Assembly: GCA_025041175.1 (NCBI GenBank)
Contig: JAKCFJ010000005.1
Location: 1 to 63,437, forward strand
Origin: Halobacteriales archaeon YIM A00010
Lineage (GTDB): Archaea > Halobacteriota > Halobacteria > Halobacteriales > Haloarculaceae
Direction of reading: 5' to 3'
Length of the DNA: 63,437 nucleotides
Position numbers and translations under genes: made by a program. The notes below the pieces were generated by a model, which had not been told where the DNA came from, did no database searches, and worked only from the letters and a program-made list of their open reading frames with translations. Positions 15,472 to 24,469 of this stretch are shown here, in pieces (within the stretch, counting starts at the first letter, position 1; each line of letters opens with the position of its first letter).

Positions 15472-16450
15472 GATCCTCCGTTTGTGTCCAGAGCGTCCAG
15501 TTTAGCTCGAGTTCTTTATCGTTGTCGTACTGCCGTCCGAGACGGGTTGCTGCTTCGATTAGCTCTCCAACCGTTATTGTGTCTGTAAGCGGCAAGACCG
15601 GTGCAGCATCCGATCCGGAACAGTAGGCAGGCATGATCGTCGGATCATTCGAATCTGCATCGAAACTAACGACCGTTCCCTCATCAAAATCTGTCAGTGG
15701 TGGGCTGATATGAGTATGCTGAGGTGTAATATGATCCGACGTGGCGCTTTTAAAATCCTCTGTGGATGCCTCGTCGTCATACATTTTTTCGAGACGTTGA
15801 ATGATTCGCTCAAGGAGTCTAGCCTGTGCGTGGCCTTTGTCAGTGATTTCGACCGCTTTGGAATCGACGGTGATGCTACCAGCTTCCTTTAATTTCGTGA
15901 GTCGCCATCGTACCTTGTCCCGTGTCACGCCCTCTCCCCTTTCTTGCTGTCGGTCTTTGACATCAGTCACAATAGGAGACACTCGAATCGGTTCTTGTGT
16001 GTTGAGGAGATCGATCTTTTCTCCAACGGAACTCCGGATCCCAATCGAGTGGAGAACGAGAAACAGTAGTGGTCCACGGGTTGAGTGAAATGGGTCGAGA
16101 CAAGATTTAACCTCGGCCATTTCGTCTTTATTCCGCCAGACGACATTATCAAGCTCTGTTCCGAGCACTTCTAGCGTTTCACTCACTATTCCGAGGATCT
16201 TGTTTCCTTCAGTGGTGATTGTGGGGCTCCCTTCCCGGCTAACGATTGAGATTGGAGTGTTCGATAGGGCCGTCAGATGTTGCGAAATAGCCGATGGCGT
16301 GCAGTTCAATTCCTCGGAAATTTCGAGCTGTGTTTCGATTGCATTATCTTCAATAAGAGACAGCGTCGCCAGTCTCATTGGCGTCAGTGACTGGATGATC
16401 TCTCCCGCCTCGACGATAAGGATCGTTTGTCGCCCCCTGGTCTCAGACAT
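15443..16450 (-). CDS. Two-domain winged-helix regulator
   Basis: 335 residues. The N-terminal part (about 22-75) has an ArsR/MarR-like helix-turn-helix (ELNCTPSAISQHLTALSNTP). A second winged helix lies at about 175-220 (TRDKVRWRLTKLKEAGSITV). The C-terminal third is acidic with no recognised fold. It is transcribed away from the TFB gene; the 156-base gap between them is AT-rich and likely holds both promoters. Target unknown. Confidence 0.7.
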   Translation of the reverse strand: MSETRGRQTILIVEAGEIIQSLTPMRLATLSLIEDNAIETQLEISEELNCTPSAISQHLTALSNTPISIVSREGSPTITTEGNKILGIVSETLEVLGTELDNVVWRNKDEMAEVKSCLDPFHSTRGPLLFLVLHSIGIRSSVGEKIDLLNTQEPIRVSPIVTDVKDRQQERGEGVTRDKVRWRLTKLKEAGSITVDSKAVEITDKGHAQARLLERIIQRLEKMYDDEASTEDFKSATSDHITPQHTHISPPLTDFDEGTVVSFDADSNDPTIMPAYCSGSDAAPVLPLTDTITVGELIEAATRLGRQYDNDKELELNWTLWTQTEDLNMPNYDTV

Positions 16451-16606
16451 ATTATGTTAGTACGAACACGCTGATGAAGAATTTTGTGGGTCCACTACAC
16501 ATTTAGCAGTATACACCACTTTTAAATCAAAATAGGCACTTATACACTATCTGGATCTGTCCTAGGAAATATTTTAGTAGTAAAAGACCAAACATAGGAC
16601 AGACGG

Positions 16607-17563
16607 ATGAGCGTGACTAACACGACTCGATCAGTCCGCCCGAATTGTGACCGAGAGGTCGACCAAGACTCAAAACATCCCGAGACTGTGTGCCCGGAGT
16701 GTGATGGGCGGTTGGCAAGCGACAGCGAGCACGGCGAGACGGTTTGTGAGGGCTGCGGGCTCGTGGTCGCGGAGGATTCGATCGATCGCGGTCCCGAGTG
16801 GCGGGCATTCGATGCGAGCGAACACGAGGAGAAGGCCCGCGTCGGTGCGCCGACGACCCAGACGAGACACGATAAGGGACTGTCGACGCAGATCGGCTGG
16901 CAGAACAGAGACGCTAGCGGGCGATCTCTCTCCGCAAAAAAGCGCAAGCAGATGGGTCGACTCCGGACGTGGCACGAGCGGTGTCGAACCCGATCTGCGA
17001 AGGACCGCAACCTCAAACAGGCGTTTGCGGAGATCAACCGGATGGCAAGCGCGCTCGGTCTCCCTCAATCCGTCCGCGAAACCGCGAGCGTGATCTATCG
17101 TCGAGCCGTCGATGCGGGCCTGTTGATCGGCCGATCGATCGAAGGCGTCGCCACCGCCGCGATGTATGCCGCCGCTCGCCAGGAGAACATCCCGCGTACG
17201 CTCGATGAGGTGACGACGGTCGCTCGCGTCGACCGCAACCGGATCGCACGGGCGTATCGGACCGTTGCCGCCGAGTTGGGGCTAGCGATCGAACCGGCCG
17301 ATCCGACGGCGTTCCTCCCCCGTTTTGCGTCCGAGCTGGACTGTACGGAAGCGGTCCATCGACAGGCCCACGATCTCCTCGACTCGGTCGCTGGCACTAC
17401 GTACACGAGCGGCAAGCACCCGGCGGGACTGGCCGCCGCCGCACTGTACGCCAGTGCCTGTCTGACCGGCGAGCGGATCACCCAACAGGCGATCAGCGAC
17501 GTCTCTGACATCACGTGTATGACCATCCGCACCCACTATCGCGACTTTCTCGACAATGAGTAA
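16607..17563 (+). CDS. tfb: Transcription initiation factor TFB (plasmid-borne)
   Basis: 318 residues. N-terminal zinc ribbon (CPECDG then CEGCGLVV) followed by the B-finger region and two cyclin-like repeats (about 115-205 and 215-310), the standard archaeal TFB architecture. Haloarchaea carry several TFBs with different promoter preference, including plasmid-encoded ones. This copy may favour the BRE of the repeated promoter modules on the same element; that is inference. It overlaps the next gene by eight bases. Confidence 0.92.
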   Translation: MSVTNTTRSVRPNCDREVDQDSKHPETVCPECDGRLASDSEHGETVCEGCGLVVAEDSIDRGPEWRAFDASEHEEKARVGAPTTQTRHDKGLSTQIGWQNRDASGRSLSAKKRKQMGRLRTWHERCRTRSAKDRNLKQAFAEINRMASALGLPQSVRETASVIYRRAVDAGLLIGRSIEGVATAAMYAAARQENIPRTLDEVTTVARVDRNRIARAYRTVAAELGLAIEPADPTAFLPRFASELDCTEAVHRQAHDLLDSVAGTTYTSGKHPAGLAAAALYASACLTGERITQQAISDVSDITCMTIRTHYRDFLDNE

Positions 17564-18065
17564 CAAACGAATCCCAGCATCGACGCCGACCGAGAACAGC
17601 CCGATCGAGTGGCCATACGTCTGTCCGAACTGTAACCATGGGTTCGACGCGACGATGGCCCACCAGATCGACGTGGTAAACGAGACCGAGGCCGAGTTGA
17701 TGTGTTCGTGGTGTAAACAGACGGATATCTACGACGCCCCTGATGCCGAGGAAATCGAACGGCCACCGGGAATCGTCGATCACGTGATCGTGACGACCGA
17801 CGACGACCTGACTACCGCTCGATTGTTCTTCGAGGGCGGGGCGTGGCTCCAATACCGCGAAGACTCAGACAGCTGGGTGTATGAAGAGATGTTCAACAGC
17901 AATGGCGAGCAGATCGAATCGTTCAAACCGGAGTTCGACCGCGATGACTGCGCCCCTGCCACCGCCTACCTCCAACGGATCAAAACCCGCTACGAGACAT
18001 TGACCGTGCGAGGACTGCGACGGCAGTTCCCCCACATCGCTGCCGTCCTCCTCGACGGACACTGA
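17556..18065 (+). CDS. Small zinc protein translationally coupled to TFB
   Basis: 169 residues. CPNC (near 26) and CSWC (near 52) form a zinc ribbon; the second half is beta-rich and related to the product of 9857-10237. The ATG overlaps the TFB stop by eight bases, so both are made from one message and probably in fixed ratio. It may modulate that TFB, or be a passenger; unproven. Confidence 0.7.
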   Translation: MSNKRIPASTPTENSPIEWPYVCPNCNHGFDATMAHQIDVVNETEAELMCSWCKQTDIYDAPDAEEIERPPGIVDHVIVTTDDDLTTARLFFEGGAWLQYREDSDSWVYEEMFNSNGEQIESFKPEFDRDDCAPATAYLQRIKTRYETLTVRGLRRQFPHIAAVLLDGH

Positions 18066-18413
18066 CAGACAATCCACACGAAGCCAGCTGTGTCTACATA
18101 TAGATTCTTCTCTAATAATATAATTAAGAAAGTAATTTCGTAAAGATTTTATTATTGGGTCGGTATGTCTGGCATGGATACGGCAACACTGCACACCCTC
18201 TGTAGCGCCGTATCCTAGGAACAGTCTCCCCACGGGAGCTAGCTCGTCAGAGGCACGACAACGAGATCACGAATCATGGCGGCACGTTGAAATGTCAAGA
18301 CTCATCCCCCGTGGGTGCAGCTCGTTCGAAGTCCACTACAGGATAGCTGTCGGGGTGGGAACGCTCTACTTGAGGGTATTTCTCATTCCACAATCGCATG
18401 ATAAAATAATAGT
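18066..18413. other. Intergenic region with a long-range hairpin
   Basis: 348 bases without a gene. An AT-rich block (18100-18160) is followed by GGATACGGC (18176-18184) and GCCGTATCC (18207-18215), a perfect 9-bp stem with a 22-base loop. Further on are short repeats of CCCCACGGG/CCCCCGTGGG type. It may be a small RNA or the terminator of the TFB operon. The minus-strand open frames here look like chance. Confidence 0.4.
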
Positions 18414-19499
18414 ATGAATCAGACCACCATTGGAATTATCGGGTTGGGATCGATCGGACAGTATCACGCGGATCAGCTTACGTCGCTCACGGCCCAGCGC
18501 GATGTAGCCCTTGCTGGGGGAATGGACGTCGCTGAATCGGCCAGACAACGGTTCGAGACGGCGTTTGACGTGCCGACGTTCGACGCTCATGAGGCGCTGT
18601 ACGACCACGTCGACGCGGTGATCATCACGACGCCGAACCGGTATCACGAGGCGTATGCGGTCGACGCGCTCGAGAGCGGACTCGACGTGCTCATCGAAAA
18701 GCCGCTCGCTCACACCATCGAGAGCGCACAGCACATCGTGGACGCGAGTCAGAACGCTGCGTCTGTTTGTCGAGTCGGCTTTCACAACCGTGTCGCTCAT
18801 CCTGTCGAGGTGTTGATGAGCTATCTTCACGAGGGGCGGTTCGGTGACGTGTACCACATCGAGGCGAACTACCTCCGTCGACGTGGGATTCCCGGCCGTG
18901 GATCGTGGTTCACCGAAGAGGCGTCTGCTGGCGGTGGCGCGCTCGTCGACATCGGAGCGCACGCGATCGATCTCGCGCTGTACGTCCTCGGGTTTCCGAC
19001 CGTGGCGGACGTATCGGGGGTGACGCGATCGGTGTTCGGGGATCGGTCGGAGTACACCTATCTCGACATGCACGGCACGGATGGGGATGGACCATTCGAC
19101 GTTGATGACTCCGCGAGCGCGTTCATCCGGTGTGAGAACGACACGACCATCTCGCTCGACGTCGCGTGGGCAGCCAACCGCCCTCCGAACACCACGTTCG
19201 TGCTCCACGGCGAGGATGCTGGGGCACGTCTCGATCTCCAAACAGGGGAGTTGTCGATCTTCGAGACGGCCGCCAGTGGCGCACCGCATTTCTCCGACAG
19301 CACGATCACGACCCGCGACGACGACGCACACCGGATCGAACAGCATCGATTCCTCGACGCGATCGCTGGCACCGAATCACCGCTTGCCACGCCTGAGCAG
19401 GCGCTCACGACGCAGCAGGTGCTCGCTGCTATCTACCGATCGAGCGATGGCGGGGCTGGCATGGAGCTCGAAACGAAACCAATGCTATCAGTCAACTAA
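18414..19499 (+). CDS. Gfo/Idh/MocA-family oxidoreductase
   Basis: 361 residues. Rossmann NAD(P)-binding motif GLGSIG at residues 10-15, then the family EKPLAHT motif near residue 95, and a C-terminal alpha/beta domain with the HAIDLALYVLG helix. Such enzymes oxidise or reduce sugars, inositols or related alcohols with NAD(P). The substrate cannot be told. It precedes the PadR regulator and lanthipeptide genes by a short gap; membership in the lanthipeptide locus is possible but not shown. Confidence 0.88.
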   Translation: MNQTTIGIIGLGSIGQYHADQLTSLTAQRDVALAGGMDVAESARQRFETAFDVPTFDAHEALYDHVDAVIITTPNRYHEAYAVDALESGLDVLIEKPLAHTIESAQHIVDASQNAASVCRVGFHNRVAHPVEVLMSYLHEGRFGDVYHIEANYLRRRGIPGRGSWFTEEASAGGGALVDIGAHAIDLALYVLGFPTVADVSGVTRSVFGDRSEYTYLDMHGTDGDGPFDVDDSASAFIRCENDTTISLDVAWAANRPPNTTFVLHGEDAGARLDLQTGELSIFETAASGAPHFSDSTITTRDDDAHRIEQHRFLDAIAGTESPLATPEQALTTQQVLAAIYRSSDGGAGMELETKPMLSVN

Positions 19500-19561
19500 C
19501 CGATTGGGAACGAACCGTATGAAGCGGAAGGTATACAAAATCACTCGATGAGACATCTAGC

Positions 19562-19837
19562 ATGTACGACCTGACTGGCTTTCAACGGGACTTGCTGTAC
19601 GTGATCGCGGGCAGCGACGAACCGCACGGCCTAGCGATCAAGGAGGAACTGGAAGACTATTATGAGAAAGAGATCCACCACGGCCGGTTGTATCCGAACC
19701 TCGATACGCTCGTTGAGAAGGGGCTCGTTGAGAAGGGCCAACGTGATCGGCGGACCAACTACTACACGCTTACGCGGCGTGGGCAACGGGAAATCGATGC
19801 CCGCAACGAGTGGGAAGCACAGTACGTTACCGAGTAG
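19562..19837 (+). CDS. PadR-family transcriptional regulator
   Basis: 91 residues. Matches the PadR winged helix: DLTGFQRDLLYVIAG, GLAIKEELEDYY, HHGRLYPNLDTLVEKGLVEK, and DRRTNYYTLTRRGQ as the wing. PadR proteins are usually repressors responding to small molecules. It lies 123 bases upstream of the lanthipeptide precursor gene and is the obvious candidate regulator of that locus (inference). Confidence 0.9.
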   Translation: MYDLTGFQRDLLYVIAGSDEPHGLAIKEELEDYYEKEIHHGRLYPNLDTLVEKGLVEKGQRDRRTNYYTLTRRGQREIDARNEWEAQYVTE

Positions 19838-19960
19838 CGTCTTCTCTCGACCGACGTGATCACTGTACAGAGGACAGAAATCAATAAGATAACATTCTAT
19901 AGATTAATTGAACTTACCCGCAATGTATTTGTATTACGTTATCTGTGTTTGGTATAGGCT

Positions 19961-20098
19961 ATGAGAGATAACATAGCAAAGATACTCACAGCCGTTGAAC
20001 AGAAACACAATCGAGATTACCTGGGCGCAGTGAGCTCTGAGCCGACGTTGGATACGTATTCAACCTGCCTTTCAACCAATATCAGTTGCGATGACTAG
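19961..20098 (+). CDS. lanA: Probable class II lanthipeptide precursor
   Basis: 45 residues, ATG at 19961, TAG at 20096-20098. The N-terminal half (RDNIAKILTAVEQKHNRDYL) is charged and helical as in leader peptides. A GA pair at residues 22-23 could be the double-glycine-type cleavage site. The rest is rich in Ser/Thr with two Cys: TYSTCLSTNISCDD at residues 32-45. Cys 36 and Cys 43 could each accept a dehydrated Ser/Thr to form up to two (methyl)lanthionine rings. It sits 41 bases before the LanM gene. No Shine-Dalgarno is visible; the message is probably leaderless. Confidence 0.75.
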   Translation: MRDNIAKILTAVEQKHNRDYLGAVSSEPTLDTYSTCLSTNISCDD

Positions 20099-20115
20099 GT
20101 GCCTGTAAGGCCACC
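20098..20115 (+). terminator. Small hairpin between precursor and LanM genes
   Basis: GGTGCCTGTAAGGCCACC can fold as a stem with one bulged C and a 4-base loop, beginning at the stop codon of the precursor gene. In lanthipeptide operons a hairpin here often raises precursor over enzyme; that role is inferred. Confidence 0.4.
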
Positions 20116-20139
20116 CAGACAACCGATCATCAATCATCG

Positions 20140-22077
20140 ATGGTTTTTGAAATAGACACACAGCGTGAAATAGCCGCGAGTGCGGAGCTGTTTCGAGAAC
20201 GGGTTCAACAAGGACATACGGCTACTCATCCGACTCCGATAGAGATAGAGACCACTGACGTACCGAGTGAGGTGCTCAATGAGTGGCAAACGGCGCTTCC
20301 ATCAGGTGACGATCTAGCGGACTACTTCGAGCTGAGTGTATGGCCACCAGATGAGCCGCTTCCGAACTGGATTCCCGTGGTTGATTCGCTCATTCGGTAC
20401 GTGCTCCACGAATACGAGCCTTCAGAAGAATGCCCCAACCAGGAGGAGATTCCGTTCGTTCACATCTGGTGGTCGATCGCTGAATTTGCACGCCACCAGC
20501 TGCTTGATGTTGATGTTCCGGAATTCGTCCGCTCATCGTCCATGACAGACCTCCAGCTGTGGCTCGTCTCCCGACTCCAGACGCTTGGAGCGCAGGCACT
20601 ACACGTCGATTTCATGCACTACATTGCGGAGCACAATGCAACAGTCCTCACCGACGATCGTCGGGTTGCATCGTCCACGGACTGGTACGACACGTATGTT
20701 GACGCCGTTCTCAGCGGGCGGCTCACGAGTATTATTGAGGAATTCGCTGTACTTGCTCGGCGGCTCGTTTGTCTCTGTGAGCAGTGGGCGGCCGCCGTCG
20801 CTGAATTCATTGAACGGCTTGACGCGGATTGGCACGCGATCCGCGAAACGTTCGCTCTCGATGCAACCGCTGTCACAGGGCTAGCAACCGGGCTCGGGGA
20901 CCATCACGACGGGGGTCGAAGTATTATCACCGTCCAGTTCGATACCGGGACAGAAATCGTCTACAAGCCGCGATCAGTTCGGACGCAGGCAAAACTCCAG
21001 TCATTCACCGCGTGGTGTACGCAGACGTTGGCAGATTTCCCCGAGCTCGCACGCTGTGACCTTCTCGATCGGGGTGAGTATGGGTGGGTTGAGAAAGTAG
21101 AGTCGCGATGTCTAACAGCGGATGAGATCGAGGAATACTACTACCGATCCGGGGCGCTGCTCATGGTTCTGTATCTTCTCCACGGAACCGATTATCACTT
21201 TGAGAATATCATCGCTACCACCCGATCACCGCTCGTGATTGACAACGAAACCATCCTCCATCGAGAGCTTCCACTACAGGCGTTGCCCCGAGAGCGGCTT
21301 GGGGGCCGGGTGCTCGAATCGTCGATTCGAGATTCCGTTTTGAAGACGCTGCTATTGCCATTCTGGCGGATGCATATCGAGACGACGCGAACCGTGGAAG
21401 CTGGATTAGGATTCATTGCCCCGGAGGAGACGAACGAGCAGCTCGTGTGGACAGCCATCAACACCGACGCGATGGATATTACGTACGAGCGAGGCGAAGC
21501 AATCCCAGAGGACAACGCCCCTCGTACCAAGGACGGGGTTTGCCCGCCGAGCGAGTTCGTCTCAGAGATCGTGGCTGGCTTCGAGACGGCGTATCGAGCG
21601 TGTCTCGCCCACCGCGACGAGCTGGGCTCGACGATAACTGAGCTGTTTACCGGTTGTGAAACCCGGAATTTGATCCAGTCGACGAGCACGTATCAGGCTG
21701 CCCTCGATACGCTCACGACGCCGGCAAACCTACAAGATGGGATCGCACACGATGCGACGATGACCCGATACGAGCAGAAAGCCGTTGAACAGACCTCGGT
21801 CGGAGCCGTGAGTGTGGCGAACCCCTCGAAATGGTTGATGAGAGATGCCGAATACCGTGCGCTCCTCGCGGGTGATATCCCTCGATTCACCACGAAAACA
21901 GACGAGTTGCACCTCTACTTCGGAGGAGAGCCAGTCCTCACTGACGCGTTCGAACAGACCGGAATCGAGGCAGTACGAGCCCGTCTCCGACAGCTGTCAG
22001 TGGCTGATCTCCAGCGACAACAATCCCTGATCCGTGCCAGTCTGTACGACCGCTCTGTGGGAGACATCCCGGTGTAA
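20140..22077 (+). CDS. lanM: LanM-type lanthipeptide dehydratase (DUF4135), separated from its cyclase
   Basis: 645 residues. The LanM dehydratase signature is clear: VYKPRS (Lys 276, Arg 278), the GTDYHFENII motif (residues 349-358) and PLVIDNETILH (Asp 368, Glu 370). LanM dehydratases phosphorylate and eliminate Ser/Thr of the precursor. Normal LanM proteins are about 900-1100 residues with a fused C-terminal LanC domain. Here the frame stops at a TAA (22075-22077) before that domain, which resumes in the same frame at 22084. A one-codon interruption or a true two-protein enzyme are both possible. Confidence 0.93.
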   Translation: MVFEIDTQREIAASAELFRERVQQGHTATHPTPIEIETTDVPSEVLNEWQTALPSGDDLADYFELSVWPPDEPLPNWIPVVDSLIRYVLHEYEPSEECPNQEEIPFVHIWWSIAEFARHQLLDVDVPEFVRSSSMTDLQLWLVSRLQTLGAQALHVDFMHYIAEHNATVLTDDRRVASSTDWYDTYVDAVLSGRLTSIIEEFAVLARRLVCLCEQWAAAVAEFIERLDADWHAIRETFALDATAVTGLATGLGDHHDGGRSIITVQFDTGTEIVYKPRSVRTQAKLQSFTAWCTQTLADFPELARCDLLDRGEYGWVEKVESRCLTADEIEEYYYRSGALLMVLYLLHGTDYHFENIIATTRSPLVIDNETILHRELPLQALPRERLGGRVLESSIRDSVLKTLLLPFWRMHIETTRTVEAGLGFIAPEETNEQLVWTAINTDAMDITYERGEAIPEDNAPRTKDGVCPPSEFVSEIVAGFETAYRACLAHRDELGSTITELFTGCETRNLIQSTSTYQAALDTLTTPANLQDGIAHDATMTRYEQKAVEQTSVGAVSVANPSKWLMRDAEYRALLAGDIPRFTTKTDELHLYFGGEPVLTDAFEQTGIEAVRARLRQLSVADLQRQQSLIRASLYDRSVGDIPV

Positions 22078-22083
22078 TCATTC

Positions 22084-23268
22084 ATGCAGACCTCCGAGAA
22101 CGACGATCTCCAACGCTTCGCTGAAGAACTGTTCGAGCGACTCTGGGTCGAGCGGATCGACCTACCGAGAGGTGAGTATGGATGGCTCTCGGTCGAGCGT
22201 GATGATCGAACGGGCGAACTCATCCTCGTTGCCCACGATGGGATCTATAGCGGACAGCTCGGGATCGCTGTGTATGCGGCTGCCATGCATCGGGTCATCG
22301 GGAACCAGCGCTATCGAGAGGTGGCGACGGATATTGCTGACGTGTATGTCCCCCTCGAACGGAATGACCGCCGCCCCATCGGGTGTAGCAACGGGCTTGC
22401 GTCACTCGCGTATGGTTTCGCCACACTCGGGAAGCTACTCGATACCGACCGGTATCTCGATCAGGCACGTGAGCTGACGGGATGGCTCGTTGAACGCATT
22501 GCTCATGAGGACTCACCAACCGATCTGTTGCACGGCAAGGCTGGCGCATTGCTCGTGCTACTCTCGATATACGAACAGACAGAATCAGAACTCATCTTAG
22601 AGCGCGCACACCGGGCTGGCAACGCACTCCTAGAGGATGCTGAAGGGTCAGCTCCGAAGAACGGGTGGGATCTCGACTCTGAGACCGGGATGGCCCACGG
22701 CCATGCGGGGATCGCCTACGCCTTGTATCGACTCGCGGCACATAGTGATCAAAGCAAGCCGTTTCGGCAGGCGGCGGATCAGGCCATCGCATACGAGAAC
22801 CAGCATTATTCACCAGCGGAGAACCGATGGATCGCCACACCATCCGACCGCTCGCCGCGATATACGTGGTGTAACGGTGATGTGGGGATCGGTGCAGCAC
22901 GAGCAGCAAGTCTTCAGTATGTCGAGTCTGCCACCCTCCGGAGAGATGTGCAACGGGTGCAGTCCGGGTTCTCGTGGCTCTCATCCGATCTCCCGCCGAA
23001 TGACTCGTTGTGTCACGGGTCGTTCTCAGCGGCGGTGTTTGGCCATACCTGTACTGTGTCGGGGATCGACGACCTGGAACACCACGTCACCGATATCACC
23101 CGTCGTGTGATCGCGCGGGACCGACAACACGGTCATCTGCAACTTCCCTTCCGTGATCGGACTGATCTGCTCCCAACAGGCCTGTTCAATGGGAGTGCTG
23201 GCATCGGCTATATGGTGCTCCGAGCGGTGGCCCCTAACACGATCCCATCTGTTGCACTTTTTGAATGA
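22084..23268 (+). CDS. LanC-like lanthionine cyclase (C-terminal half of a LanM)
   Basis: 394 residues. It contains LanC repeats (HGKAGALLVLLSIY, AHGHAGIAYALYRLA) and the zinc ligands Cys 263 (WCNGDVGIG), Cys 310 and His 311 (LCHGSFSA). The cyclase adds Cys thiols to dehydrated residues. It starts seven bases after the dehydratase stop and in the same frame, so a single TAA separates the two. The last residues (LFNGSAGIGYMVLRA) complete the double alpha barrel. The combined length with the dehydratase is about 1,040, typical of an intact LanM. Confidence 0.92.
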   Translation: MQTSENDDLQRFAEELFERLWVERIDLPRGEYGWLSVERDDRTGELILVAHDGIYSGQLGIAVYAAAMHRVIGNQRYREVATDIADVYVPLERNDRRPIGCSNGLASLAYGFATLGKLLDTDRYLDQARELTGWLVERIAHEDSPTDLLHGKAGALLVLLSIYEQTESELILERAHRAGNALLEDAEGSAPKNGWDLDSETGMAHGHAGIAYALYRLAAHSDQSKPFRQAADQAIAYENQHYSPAENRWIATPSDRSPRYTWCNGDVGIGAARAASLQYVESATLRRDVQRVQSGFSWLSSDLPPNDSLCHGSFSAAVFGHTCTVSGIDDLEHHVTDITRRVIARDRQHGHLQLPFRDRTDLLPTGLFNGSAGIGYMVLRAVAPNTIPSVALFE

Positions 23269-23327
23269 ACGCGATGGTATCTGAGACGATAGCAGGATTT
23301 TTTACTCTCCATACCTTATAATTATGT

Positions 23328-24374
23328 ATGGCCACCCGTGGCGAACGGCTCGATACGCTTACCACTGCCTGTGACACCATCAGCTCACGCGCCCAACTTA
23401 CACCAGCCTCACAGTCCTCATCCGGGTTCGCCTTCTTCGTTAGGACAGGTGACAGCGACGCCACACCAACGTCTGTGTTAAAGCTCGCAAAGATCGACGA
23501 GGACGAGCCTGCCGCCAGTGAGATCTACCGAACGGCCCTTCCATCCGAAGCGACGGCTCTTCGGAATCTCGCGGTCGAAGCGACGATGCTCAGGCGGCTT
23601 GCGGAGACGGCCGTGCCCGTGCCGCCCGTGATCAGTCGCGTCACTGAGTCTGGTAGTGATCTTCCGCCCCACATACTGATGGAACACATTGACGGTACCG
23701 TGTTGTCGGAGACCGATGACTCGCTGTCGACGGCACAACGAAAACGAGTGATCGAGCAGCTCGGTCGCTATCTCGCATTCGTTCATGAGACGTTCTCGTT
23801 CGATCGGTTCGGTGAGTTGGAAGTGATCGATGACGAACTGCGAGTCACAGACGGTACCCATCGTTGGCAGGAACAGTTCGATGTCGAGATCGACCGAGCG
23901 ATCGCACGCCTCGAGGAGACACCACTCGCTGACCTTGCACCCCCAGCCCAGGAGTGGTACCACGATCGACGGAGCGATCTAAACCACCAATTCGAATCGA
24001 CAGTGATTCATACCGACCTCAATCCACTGAATGTCCTCGTCTCCGAAGCTGATGAGCCGGAGATCACAGCTCTTGTCGACTGGGAGGACATCATGGCTGG
24101 GCCGCCTGATCTGCAAGTCACGATCGCCGTCACGCTGCTTGATCGGCAGCTCACAGACCTCGATCCATCCACGATCCGAGCTCCATTTGTGAGCGGCTAT
24201 CGATCGATCCGGAATCTCCCAACGGGCTATGAGCAGCGCAGCGAACTGTATGAGTTGAGACAGTGGCTCCAGGCCTTCAGCAACCTCCAACCAGATCTCG
24301 ACACCACAGACGGGCGTGGAGCAGCCGTTGACCGATACGCCCGAGCCGCGTTTGAAGAGATCGTTGGAACGTGA
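23328..24374 (+). CDS. APH-fold kinase (aminoglycoside phosphotransferase-like)
   Basis: 348 residues. Kinase core motifs: HTDLNPLN (His 228, Asp 230, Asn 235) as the catalytic loop and VDWED (Asp 251) as the metal-binding motif, preceded by a glycine-poor ATP loop and EAT(ML)RRL helix. The family phosphorylates small molecules such as aminoglycosides, choline or homoserine. It begins 59 bases after the cyclase in the same direction; a role in resistance to or modification of the product is a guess. Confidence 0.85.
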   Translation: MATRGERLDTLTTACDTISSRAQLTPASQSSSGFAFFVRTGDSDATPTSVLKLAKIDEDEPAASEIYRTALPSEATALRNLAVEATMLRRLAETAVPVPPVISRVTESGSDLPPHILMEHIDGTVLSETDDSLSTAQRKRVIEQLGRYLAFVHETFSFDRFGELEVIDDELRVTDGTHRWQEQFDVEIDRAIARLEETPLADLAPPAQEWYHDRRSDLNHQFESTVIHTDLNPLNVLVSEADEPEITALVDWEDIMAGPPDLQVTIAVTLLDRQLTDLDPSTIRAPFVSGYRSIRNLPTGYEQRSELYELRQWLQAFSNLQPDLDTTDGRGAAVDRYARAAFEEIVGT

Positions 24375-24469
24375 GTGTGCTCGATACCGAAGCTAGCGCC
24401 GAATATCGAGCACCGCACTCTCGATAAGGATTAGTGTTCTCTCACATAGTGTGTGAGGCTATCAAACCA

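Noticed and set aside
18366-19346. Long minus-strand frame opposite the oxidoreductase
   Set aside because: It mirrors the codon pattern of the oxidoreductase, whose family motifs are clear.
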